Positions 36,501-48,500 of a DNA stretch of 64,000 nt are shown in pieces. This DNA comes from Membranipora membranacea (taxonomy: Eukaryota; Bryozoa; Gymnolaemata; Cheilostomatida; Membraniporidae), in NCBI GenBank assembly GCA_914767715.1, contig OU612069.1:23307387-23371386 (forward strand), in the 5' to 3' direction. A model generated the notes under the pieces. It was not told where the DNA came from, made no database searches, and saw only the letters and a list, made by a program, of their open reading frames with translations. The translations under genes and the position numbers were made by a program. Each line of letters opens with the position of its first letter. The first letter of the stretch is position 1.

Positions 36501-39500
36501 TAGATTCTTCTTCTGTAAAGAATTCTCTATGTTTAGCCGGATACAAGGACGGGATATGAGAAATTGGGCAAAGTGGGATAACTTCTAGTTCATTATAAGA
36601 ACAAAATTGTATGAAAATGAGAAGATAACTCTACAGCAACTTGAAGCCAAAATACTTTTAATGAACTGAGAATCGCTTTGCCTCATTAGAAATGTAACCA
36701 AGAACCGATTGTGAATCTGACCAAAAGAATGTCTCTAGATTGTCATACATGAGCTCATTCACCAGGAAATCGCTCACTTTCACACCAAGAACAGCTGCCT
36801 GTAACTCAAGGCGAGGAATAGTCATAGCTTTCTTCGGTGCAACTCTTGATTTGCCAGTAACTAGACTCATGGAGACAAGGTTTCTCCTTTTATCAATCAG
36901 TCTGAGATAGGAGCATGATCCATATCCAGTTGTACTGGCATCTACAAAGGTATATATCTGGACGTCTGTAGGTTGGGTTAGAGTGTCAGTTTTGTAACAT
37001 CTCGATACTTGAATAATTCTGAGGGAGTTGAGATCTGCGAGCCAGGTCTCATAGTCATTGAGTTGGGCTGTTGACAGTGTGTCATCCCAGCCCTTCTTCT
37101 TGGTGCAGAGACCTTGTAACATGAGTTTCCTTTTAAGGTAAAGGGTGTGATAAGACCTAGGGGATCGAATACAGGGGCAACTGTAGACAAAACACCACGT
37201 CGAGTCTTGGGTTTATCCAAATCTTCGAGACTGAAATGGGAGAAATCACCTGTAACATTCCAACATAAGCCGAGAGCACGAGAGACTGAGGAATCACTAG
37301 AGATTTCCTTTACAGAAGGAGGGTCGCAACCAATAGCACAGGCAACCTTATTATCATTAGAAATGGGCTTATGCTGAACTTTTTTTCCCTGCGAGCACAA
37401 CTGGGTAGCACTAGATATGAGTTTGAGAGTTTCATCAGAGGTAGGTAGACTGGTAGGACCATCATCCACGTAAAATTTTTGGTGGATGAACTTAGCTGCA
37501 GCTTTCGGATATGAATCAGAGTGGTCACTGGCTAGTAGGGCTAATAGGTTGTCCGATACATACGGAAAATAAATTGGTACAGTAGATAAGGGAGCTTATC
37601 CGATACATAAATATAAATGCACTAGAGTTGCCTCGCCACGACGCCACAGCAGACGCAACAACCAGTGTGTGATAATTACTTACTCTGCAAGAAATATTAT
37701 TTACACTTTGAAGATTAAAATATGGAAATATCTACTGGCAATATTGATGATATGATATGCAGACATTGTCAGCGCTAGGAAGGAATCATGTGTAAAATTG
37801 GTAATAACATGCGGTTAACTTTTCATATAGTTTTCCATGTTTTTGCAAGAATCTCTGCATCACTGTTATAATGCTAAAAAATTAGGAATAAAAGGTTGTA
37901 TTGTAATGTATTTTGAAGGGACTTTACATTTATTCATGGAATGGGGATTCAAAACGGAAGGTTGCAGAACGTAATCAGATGAGTGCTTTTCATGGTTCAA
38001 GCATGGAAGCTGGACTAATCACCAAGGGCTATGATTTTGAAGTGTACCAGAAGGTGCAATATGGTAAGGACGTTACAATTCTTCCTGATTTCTTTAGTAT
38101 TCATGATAGTGTCTCCTTAAAATGCTTATAACTAATTCCATCCAGGGAAATTACGTCAATTCTACTGAAAAAGTCCCTTTTATTTCTACTGATTTGAATA
38201 AATCCTTACCGAATTTTCCGTTAACAATTCAAATTTCTGCATGCATTTGCGGATAACAGCGGAGATACCAAAAAGACTTATTGATATTAATCAACAGTCT
38301 TCAGTGGCTATGAAATTTAAAACTAAGACAAAACTTTGGGAATATCAGTCATGCTATAAAATTTGGTTGAGTCAATCTATGAGGTGTTGAAAGGGCAATG
38401 CGATATATTTGACACATAACCACTGGTAGGAATTACAAGGATTGTTATTGTCAGCATTGCAATCTTCTGGTGAGCACTGATTAAGCCATATGGGAGTGTC
38501 AAATTGATTCCCTTGAAAATGTGACTATTTGATTCATTTGAGTGACTCATCATCACATTTTTTTAAAGTGATCGAAAATAAATGATGGCTCTTGCAATCT
38601 TCACTGATGATAGCCAAACTAGTGATCGGCATACAGCCTTACATCTTTACATCTCCCTTGATAGTAACACACATCTTTCTGTATGTTTTCTAACAACTAT
38701 AACAATATTTTCAGTAGTATGATCATGTAATAATATTGGCATTGCACATTATTGAAAGCTGATATATCAGTTATAAATTAAATGAGACCACCGCCAAAAG
38801 GCATATTATTGAAATTGAAAGATATTTGAAGTCAAATTAAATTCCATGTACATGCATACAATTACTTGCACTTTTTTAAGGTGTAACTTGCTACAACTTC
38901 GATAGGATAAACCTTACACATCATAGTTTTGCAGTGAATGACCTGAGGCCGACTAAGCTATTCAGGTTGGTTCAATATTTTTTTGTGTAACTATTCAACA
39001 GTATTTTGAGAGATGTTACTACTAGTTGTTTATTATGACTGCCATAAAAATATCTATATCAAGTTGTTATGCTTTATCTTTCAGCTTTAACAGGCAATAG
39101 TCAATAAAGAAACCACAGAAAACTCAATTCAATCCTGTCGCAAAAAAGGATATCAATGTATTTAGGAAAATTGACTGTGACTATGTTTTTGTAGTTATAG
39201 TTTTTATTATGTTTATTGTAATTCCTTCAAGTCAATTTTGAAAAGCTCAATTAAGACATGAAGAGAATTGAATGAGAGGTTGATGTCAGAATTAATTGCA
39301 AACCATAAAATTGGACAACACTTTATTTGCATTTGTAATAGTATGAAATCCTCTTCAACTACTGGTATCTCGACCTCTACTCTCACACTATCATTTATTG
39401 CATGCTCCTCCCAGTCTATACTGCATTCATATTCTGTCCTCATCTGCATGGCAATGGCAACATATCTTTTCAATTCATCAATGTCATCTTGATTACCGTT

Positions 39501-42500
39501 TTCACAATTGAATTTTATGGTAATATAATTAGATTTCTTTTAATTTCTCTACAAGTTCAATAAATTGAGAAGCTTTTGTATATCATAATCATTCTTGAAA
39601 TTTATAGTTTGACACCAAATGCTGATCCTGATGCCAAATACAAATTCGATGCTCAACACCGTCCCATGTATATGACTGCTAGCAACGGTCACGTGGCTCA
39701 ACATCCATATCACCGAGCTCTTCTGATGGTCACAGATTGGGCTGAATCTCAAGTGTTTCTCTTCAATATCGAAGACGGTGAATATTATAATCATGATAGT
39801 TTTTATTTGTGCGCACGTTCCTTTAAGATGGAAGACTACGCGTTTTGAAATTGAAAACATGATTCTGTCAGTTTGAATGATTGGAAGTGCAGAGAAGATT
39901 CCTCTAAACTGTGGAAAATTGAAGATACAATCACTTTCCTTCGCAATCGATGATATATTTAGTTTTTCAGTATGCGCTTGTATGACAAAGATTGAGGAAT
40001 CATCTCATCACCAAAAGATTAAGCTTAAAATTGTAACTTTTAGCTCGCCTGTTTCAAAGTTATGAATAATCTGTATCCAGTTTCATTATGTATCTGTGTG
40101 CTCAGATAATCAACTTGGGTATTGGCAACAATAGTTCCTCCAATTGTTGTTATTATTGATGAAAAGTTTGTACCCTGTTTCAAACAAAAATGGTGCAGGA
40201 TTAAAATGTGAAATGGATGTTTCGATTATTACTGTGGGATAAACAAAACAATCAATTCGGTGTTTATGATAGGAAAATAGGGTATCAATTAAAATTGTCC
40301 CAGAAATTAAAAAGAATAACATTTCAGTTTTGCCAAAAGATATGCAATCCTGGTTTCAAACATTACAGAGTTATAAATTAATGTAGATATAAAACCACTT
40401 ACAATTTATGGTGGGATAGTAGCAGTAGCAGATTTGTTCTGATTGCTATACTGAATTTAAGAATTAAAACATCATGCTGGCCTTGTTGTCATGTGGCCAG
40501 TCTTGGACAAACTGATTATTTCGACTAGTTGCGAGTTGCTCACAAAACAAGAGACGTCAACTTGATTCAGTTAACTTCCTAACACAATCTGTGGTTGGTT
40601 TATCTTCAAATAGCTCAATCCAATTTTGTGCATTTCTGAAAATATGTCTGCGCTCAAGGCTCTGTATGCAAGAGGCTTCGGGAACAAATTCATTAACCAC
40701 CTGATGTGCTATATGATCACCAATTCCAGTAAGCCAACTGGCCCCGCAGTACATAGTATGAACAAACACACTTGATTTGCCAGTTATTACTCATTGGCCC
40801 CTGGGGTGTAATTCCCTGTGACTGATCTTTTCTTTGGAAAACGTTTTCAACAGGCTATATTATGCTGTTGGCTGTACAGTGTCTAAGAAGATTTAGAAAT
40901 ATTTATTCATCATTAAAAATATTTTATTGTAATGGTAGCCTATGATTGTCTGATGTAGTGGAACCCTTCTAGTTAAGAGCACGGATTGGTTGAAAGGGCA
41001 AAGGTGTCTTCAGAGGCGGTGGTAGTAAGGGTGATTTCGGTAGTAGCAAAATTTATCACTCTACCACTGATTAAACGCCTACGCCTAACAATGCACATTA
41101 GTACCCTAGGAATTTATTACAATTTTGCAGTGCTTCTTTTAGTCACACTTCCATTGCCTCATGTCAAGTCATTTTCAAGCAGACAGTTCAAAATTGCAAA
41201 CAAGTCTATTTTCCTCTGAAGAAAATGATACAGCTTTTTGTATGCAGTTAGCCCAATAACTAGGCTTGCACTGAATCTCTTAAATTCTTGTTCTGTATGA
41301 GAAAATTATATCTTTTTGCACATGACTGAGTTCTTTTGTTTCAGGAATGGCACGGCTTTGTTGCGAGCACGGTAATACTGTTGTTCACGGAGAAAGTTGT
41401 ATTTTACCATCAGTGAAGAGTACTATGTGGGTTGGTGAGGAAGCCTTGTCTGCAATTGTGGTAGATAGATCAGAGTCGCAGACATATGAGCTGGCGTTAG
41501 GTATGTTTAATTTTAAACCCTCCATATCTATCATAAACAATATTTTTTATAATAAAGGGGGGAGGGGATGGGGGTTTCAACAAACAAATCAGCAGCATAT
41601 TAAGATATTCAGGTCTAGTTTCGTTTAGTTTTTGTTAATTTACAGCCTACAGCTTGTGACAAACGGACCATTCAGTAATAAATTAAATGCCATACCAGCC
41701 AAGTATGCTTTACTTCTGGGTTTTGCATAAATAGCATGGTCAAATGTGCTATTTTAGAATTTGTTCTTTGGAGACATCTATTAATGGACTTTGACTAAAC
41801 TAATTTGTTGTGTAGGCTCAACACACTTGAGAATTATAGGAATAAGCCTGGAGTCTTTACCATGGTATCTAGGTAGCTTCTGAAAACATAAATCACAAAC
41901 ATCAACACATATTAGACCCTGTAATTTGCAGCGGACAAATTTAAATTGCTATAGACAATTTTAAATGAAATCAGATATGTTTCCCATCATTTACTGAGTA
42001 GATTTTTGGAATTAAACAATATCACCCCATAGCTTGTACATGGACAAATCATACCTTTTTTCTAATCTTAAGATTATGATAGCCACTATGACAACAAATG
42101 CACGGGATGTTGGAATGCACCAGGTGAAAGTCGGTGTCATAGTTCAAGGAGAGGTGTTACGTGTCTTTGCATAGTAAGCTACACAGGACACAATTGTGTA
42201 AAAGGTAACTTCTCTAATTCATAGCAGCTATTGTTATGGAAATCATTGTCAATAATCTGTCCGTATGCTGCATGGATACATAGTTGTTATAACTCTAGGA
42301 CTAGGGCTGGGATTGGGGCTAATATGATAAAGTCAGAGCAAAATCATCCATAAAGCCTGGGAAGGTGATAAGCTTGATCCTGCTCTGCTCATGAAATTTA
42401 TTCTCATAAAAAAACAGCCTTATGCTAGCCCAGGATACAGGATTATGTCTGCTTGTAAAATTTGATTTGTCGATATATAAATGTAAAAAAATCTGACATT

Positions 42501-45500
42501 GTTTGAAAACGCCGTCAAATAAACTTTTACCATTGAAACTACTCATTGGTCCGCAATTTCTATCAATAATATTTTCCATTTGATGACTGAATAGACGAGC
42601 TAGTTCAAACAATCAGAGAATTGTATGTCAACAAATAAACCAAAGCCTGCGTTTTAACTGTTTTAGTTTCTTATATGCTCAATTTTGATTCTCGCTTGGA
42701 AAGTTGATGTGTAACGTCGGTTACACGCAATATTAAGTATGACTTGAGGGGATGGATTTGGTGATTTGATTTGAATGATTTACCCCTGAAACAGATTCAA
42801 TTTGATCTCATTTGCTTCTGACGTTATATGGTAGAATGGCTTGCTAAACTCTTAATATAGTATTGTATTCAAGGGGATCTTCTAGTGGAATAATCGCTAT
42901 CACTGAGCCCCAAAAAAACTTGCATAGTGTAGTGTTTTCTGAGAATCACATAGTAAAATTTCATGTTTGTTTCAATTTGTTTACTGACGCCCTGCTGCCA
43001 ATGTATTCATAGCCATGTGCATAACCACAGAGCAAATCAACTTTCAATCACAATGTTTTTATTTAGCCGAATCATGCTTTACTATAGCAATTACAAACAA
43101 CTACTATAACATTGCTACACAAAGCAACCGGACACATGATTCACCACTGCCTTTGTGATGTCACCATTTTGCAATGACGATGAATCCCCATTTTCTACTA
43201 TTCTCAGCACTTGTTTTTAACGTTTTACCCTTAAATTGGGCTGTTTTGGTCCACAGGACCACTCTCAGCGAAACCTCCAGCGAACGAGGTTCTCTGATAT
43301 TACTTACACATTTACTCTTATCGTCTAAACTTGCTACATACATGCAATAGAAATTCTCTTTATTACTCAACCTAACTCTCTCCTGGAAAGGGTGAAAGAG
43401 GTACGTTTCTTTTATTGATATACAATATTTGCATCAGTTGCAAGTCTGAAAATACATCCGACAACCAACCTTCTGCTACTGCACGCCTGTGTACAGGAAA
43501 TATCAACCAGCCTGCGAACCAAACATCATGGACTATTCCAGTTCATATATCACCACTCAACAACCCTGATAACGAAATCCTAATCTACGCACTTCTAGAT
43601 TCTGGATCCAATCGAACCTTCATAACCAAGAAGACGTTGCAAAAACTCAAGGTAAAAACCCAGAACATCCCAATGAAAATAAGTACACTGACTGATGTGA
43701 ATGGTTCTCAATCAGACAGGCAAGCAGCATTTGGACTGTCTGTCCGTGGGTACAACAAACAGAAACGCATTGCTTTACCACCATGTGTCAGTCAATCACA
43801 CATACCATCCAATCCTGATGAAATCCCAAACTCAACCTCTGTACTTAATTGGCCCCACCTGCGTCACATCGCCACCGAACTCATACCTGTAAACAAAAGT
43901 CAATCAGTAGAACTAGGTTTACTCATAGGAGGCAATCTCCCACAGGTATTTATGTCAAGACAAGAACTAACTAGGGGTGATCAAGAACCTTTTGCTCGCT
44001 TAACTGACTTGGGGTGGACTTTGATGGGAAATGTAGGACACCAACCACCTGAACGCCAGTCATCTACGATAGTCAATTTGGCTGTGCATCAACCAACCAC
44101 TAGAGATACTATTTCCTTCCATGTACACACAGATTCAACGACCAATGACCATTCTGCTGACAGTGTAAATCTAGAAAGCAAAATACTAAAGATGCTTAGC
44201 TCTGACTTCCATTCAACCCCCTCTGATGATAACACAATGATGTCAATCAATCATAAAAACTTCTTGAGTATGATGAAAGACAAGATATATAAAGATCGCA
44301 AAGGGTATATCACCATGCCCCTGCCTCTAAAACACAAGCCTGGCAAGAACAAATCTAAAATCATGGCATTAAATCGCTTCAAGTCCCTTCAAAAGAAACT
44401 TCAGGACCCTGTCTATTCCAAACACTATCACCAATTCATGGAGGAAATCATAGCCCAAGGGGACGCTGAAGTAGTCCCTGACAACGTTGAAGACTCAAAC
44501 AACGCTTGGTACATTCCTCACTTTGGTGTGTACCACCCCAAAAAGCCTGACAAGATTAGGGTGGTGTTTGATGGTTCAGCAAAGGTGGGAGGAATGTGCT
44601 TGAATGATTGTCTGCTTCAGGGTCCAGATCAAATGAATAGTCTGATCGGAATTCTGTTGAGATTTCGAAAGAACTGGTGGGAGTCACCTGTGTCATTGGA
44701 AGAATGTTACACCAGTTCCGTGTCTCACCAGAATTCAAAGACTTCCTTCGCTTCTTATGGTTCAACAAACATGGGGAATTAGTCTCTTACAGAATGAAAG
44801 TCCATCTCTTTGGTGCCACTTCCTCTCCCGCCTGCGCCACTTACGGCCTTTGAGAACTATGCACAATGAGTCAAAACACAAACAAAGAAGCCAAAGCATT
44901 TATCAGAGAAAACTTCTATGTTGATGATGGCTCGATCATTGGTTCATGATGCTATCACTATCTGCCAAGAAGGTAATCTCCGCCTTCACAAGTTCTCATC
45001 TAACTCATCCACGTTTCTTCAATCTCTCCCTGAGTCAGAGAGAAACATACAAGATACCCAAACGCTAGATCCTGATAATGAATGTCAGCCAACTGAGAGG
45101 ACTCTTGGTCGTTGAAGTCAGATTCTTTCCAGTTAAGCTCCTCTCTAAAGCAAAATCCATCAACTCGTCGGGGCGTTCTGTCTACTATAGCATCTATCTA
45201 TGATCCACTTGGTTTCCTCTCTCCTTTCATCCTACAAGGGAAGAATATTCTCCAAGACATGTGCCGGATAGCCTCATCATGGGATGACCCGCTCACTGGA
45301 GACCTCCTGTCACGGTGGGAGAGATGGAAATCATCCTTATCTTATCTTTGTGACATCAGCATCAAAAGATGTTACAAACCCGCTGACTTTGGTGAAATCT
45401 CCAAAGCAGAGGTTCATCATTTCTCCTATGCCAGTACCCTCGGATATGGAGAAGTCAGCTATCTTCGCCTTGTGAACACAAAGGGTATTGTTCATTGTTC

Positions 45501-48500
45501 TCTGCTCATGAGCAAAGCTCGTGTCGCACCTCTCAAACCTGTCACTATTCCTCGCCTTGAACTACAAGCTGCAGTAACATCCTCTCTTATATCAAACATG
45601 ATCAAGTCTGAGCTCAAAGTTGAGGTCTCGGAAACTTTTTGGACCGATTCTCAAGTTGTGCATGGTTACCTCAAGAACACAACCAAGAAATTCCATGTCT
45701 ATGTCGCAAACAGAATCCAGCAAGTGAGGGACAACTCGAGTCCTGATAACTGGTTCTATGTTCCAACATCCATCAATCATGCAGACCATGCCTCCAGGGG
45801 CATGACTCCTGCTCAGCTCCTAAAGTCTGACTGGTTCACTGGCCCAGAATTCCTCTGGAAAGAACCTCTAGTGATTCCGGAACAGCTACCTTCTCAGATA
45901 AATCATGATGACCCTGAAGTCAAATCATTGTGTTCTGTCACTCAATCCACTCCTGCGCCTCAATCTTTGTTTCATTGACTTTATCGCTGCTCATCTTGGA
46001 CTAGAGCTCTGATAATTATTGATGTATTCCTAAAGAAAATAGCCAAAATCCAGGGTAAACAGCCTAGTAAGGATGCAGCAACCCTGTACCTAATCAAATC
46101 CATCGAGAGTGAATACTTTCCCGAAGTGCAAAGTCTGCTGAAGAATCTTTCAATCAACCAATCAAGTAAAATATTTAATCTGAATCCTTTCTTAGATCAA
46201 GATGGTGTTCTCAAAGTAGGTGGTCGACTGGGCCGCAGCTCTCTTTTAAACTTCCATGAAAAGCATCCAATCCTCCTGCCCAAAGAAGGGCACCTCACCC
46301 ATCTCCTGCTACGCCATTTCCACGAACAACTGGCTCATCAGGGCAGAGGTCTAACTCTAGCCAGGATGAGATCCTCTGGTTACTGGGTCGTCGGTGCCAA
46401 AGGTTTAATTACCTCACTGACACATCACTGTGTTGTCTGCCGCCGTCAACGCGCAAAACCTATCATTCCTCAGATGTCGTCGCTTCCTCCTGAGAGATCA
46501 AATCAGTCGCCTCCCTTCACCTTCTGTGGAGTAGACTGTTTTGGGCCATTTTTTTGTAAATGACCGCAGATCTGTGCTCAAACGCTATGGACTTATGATA
46601 ACATGCCTCGCGAGTAGAGCAGTGCATATCGAGGTCCTTGATGACATGACAACCTCAGCATTCATCAACAGTATTCGCAATGTAATCGCTATCAGAGGTC
46701 CCATCAGGCAGATCTGGTGGGATCAAGGCACCAATTTCATCGGCGCTATACCCGAGTTGTCAGACAAGGGTGTTTTGGACTTTAAGTTGAACCCTCCTAG
46801 TGCCAGCCACATGGGTGGTGTCTGGGAGCGTATGATTCGTACCGCAAGAAATATCTTTCAGTCACTCCTCAAGGCTCATGGTGAGAGGCTTGACACAAGT
46901 AGCCTCCGCACATTGATGTATGAAGTCATGGCTATCATCAATTCTCGCCCGCTTTCTGTCATCACTGAAGAAGACATGCCCCTCACTCCAAGCATGCTTC
47001 TTACCATGAAATCTAATATCATCATACCTCCTCCCTCTAACTTCTCCGAGGCGGATATATATAGCAGCAAGCGCTGGCGCTCAGTTCAGCATCTCACAAC
47101 TGTATTTTGGAAGCGCTGGAGGTCCGAATACCTCTCCCAGCTACAGTCCCGTCAGAAGTGGGTGAATAGTAAATCGGATAAGATAGCAGTGGGTGATATC
47201 GTACTTATGAAAGATGAAAATTCTCCTCGAAACCAATGGCCACTAGCTAAAGTTGAAGAATGCAATACATCCAGTGACCAGAATGTGCGCTCCGCAAAGC
47301 TTCTGCTTGGCAACCAAATGGGCCACCTGAAATCTAACCGCTATCTAGTACGGCCAGTCTTGAAGTTGATTGTACTGGTTCGAAATTTTGATTCTAAGTA
47401 AACTAAAAACCATAAAGAATGAGCTTAGAAATATTTCCAAGCTGGTAACTAAAATAAAAATGTTAACAATAAAAAAAAGACCTTTGCTGAAAATTTCTGA
47501 AATTTTAGGTGGGAGTGAAGTGTTTTCTGAGAATCACATAGTAAAATTTCATAAACGCTAACTTGTTTACTGACGCCCTGCTGCCAATGTATTCATAGCC
47601 ACGCGCATAACCACAGAGCAAATCAACTTTCAATCACAATGTTTTTATTTATCCGAATAATGCTTTACTATAGCAATTACAAACAACTACTATAACATTG
47701 CTACACAAAGCAACCGGACACATGATTCACCGCTGCCTTTGTGATGTCACCATTTTGCAATGACGATGAATCCCCCTTTTCTACTATGCTCAGCACTTGT
47801 TTTTAACGTTTTACCCTTAAATTGGGCTGTTTTGGTCCACAGGACCACTCTTAGCAAAAACTCCAGCGAACGAGGTTCTCTGATATTACTTACACATTTA
47901 CTCTTATCGTCTAAACTTGCTACATACATGCTATAGAAATTCTCTTCATTACTCAACCTAACTCTCTCCTGGAAAGGGTGAAAGAGGTACGTTTCTTTTA
48001 TTGATATACAATATTTGCATCAGTTTATTGCTACTTGAGTAATCCTCTATTTTAATCTCAGCGCCTGAGTATTTTAAAATCTTTGAAATACCATGTTATT
48101 GTGTCTAATTCATTTGTATCATCACTTTATCTTTGTGGCAATGTTTTATCATATTTTATGTTCGTCCAACGCTGCATTAATCCTACTTTGACAATATCTT
48201 AATCTGCTTTTTATAACAAATTGTAGTTTCACGGTGTTACCAAGTGTAAAAATAAACTACGCTAAAATGCACCCGTGAGAGACTCCATCATATCTGGGAG
48301 GGTAGTTACATATAGTGAATTTGTTTTTTTGTTCTGAAAGACCATCCCCCCCTCAACTAATTATAATATCGTCTCATGGAATTGAAAGTTGGAAAGACAT
48401 TGAGGTTCTTCTCTTAGAACCAAAACATGACGCTGTCTCCTGACAGGTCTGATAGAACATTCTTCGAAATTAATTATGAAATTAGTTGAAAAAATGAAGT

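Larger units (their letters stand above)
33198..36668. mobile_element. Composite insertion splitting the antisense BEL/Pao relic
   Basis: The relic's RNase H breaks at the KRF(S/Q)VH position and resumes 3.47 kb away. Inside lie a tRNA-like SINE head, an hAT-type MITE and otherwise unknown DNA. The 20-base word CTCAGTTCATTAAAAGTATT occurs at 33548 (plus) and 36675-36656 (minus), an inverted pair that may mark the ends of one DNA element. Bases 33198-33547 would then be a second insertion. Confidence 0.55.
31306..37660 (-). mobile_element. BEL/Pao LTR retrotransposon relic, antisense in intron 5
   Basis: Minus-strand BEL/Pao domains in order: RT catalytic FYVDDG (about 37460) and RT end, RNase H, integrase zinc region, integrase core, and C-terminal domain. 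The 3' LTR is 31442-31306 (starts TGTTGCGTCTGC, ends AACACA). Only about 54 bases of the 5' LTR remain (37660-37607), directly followed by RT, so the rest of the LTR, gag, protease and N-terminal RT are deleted. Flanks ACTAG (31301-31305) and ACCAG (37661-37665) may be the target duplication with one change. A 3.5-kb insertion splits RNase H. Many frame breaks: inactive. Confidence 0.85.
42933..48022 (+). mobile_element. BEL/Pao LTR retrotransposon lacking gag, in intron 9
   Basis: LTRs 42933-43436 and 47521-48022 are about 97% identical by eye. A purine-rich tract (about 47507-47520) precedes the 3' LTR. The internal coding region starts at once with the protease and runs RT, RNase H, integrase and C-terminal domain. 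No gag or obvious primer site lies between the 5' LTR and protease, so an internal deletion removed them. A few frame breaks exist, fewer than in the intron 5 relic. It is in the same orientation as the host gene. Confidence 0.92.

Noticed and set aside
38145-38190. Candidate exon 7 after CATCCAG
   Set aside because: It hits a stop after seven codons; 38881-38965 fits both phase and the exon 16 alignment.
43161-43370. Small minus-strand ORF repeated at 47747-47956
   Set aside because: Both lie inside the BEL/Pao LTRs and are repeated only because the LTRs are.
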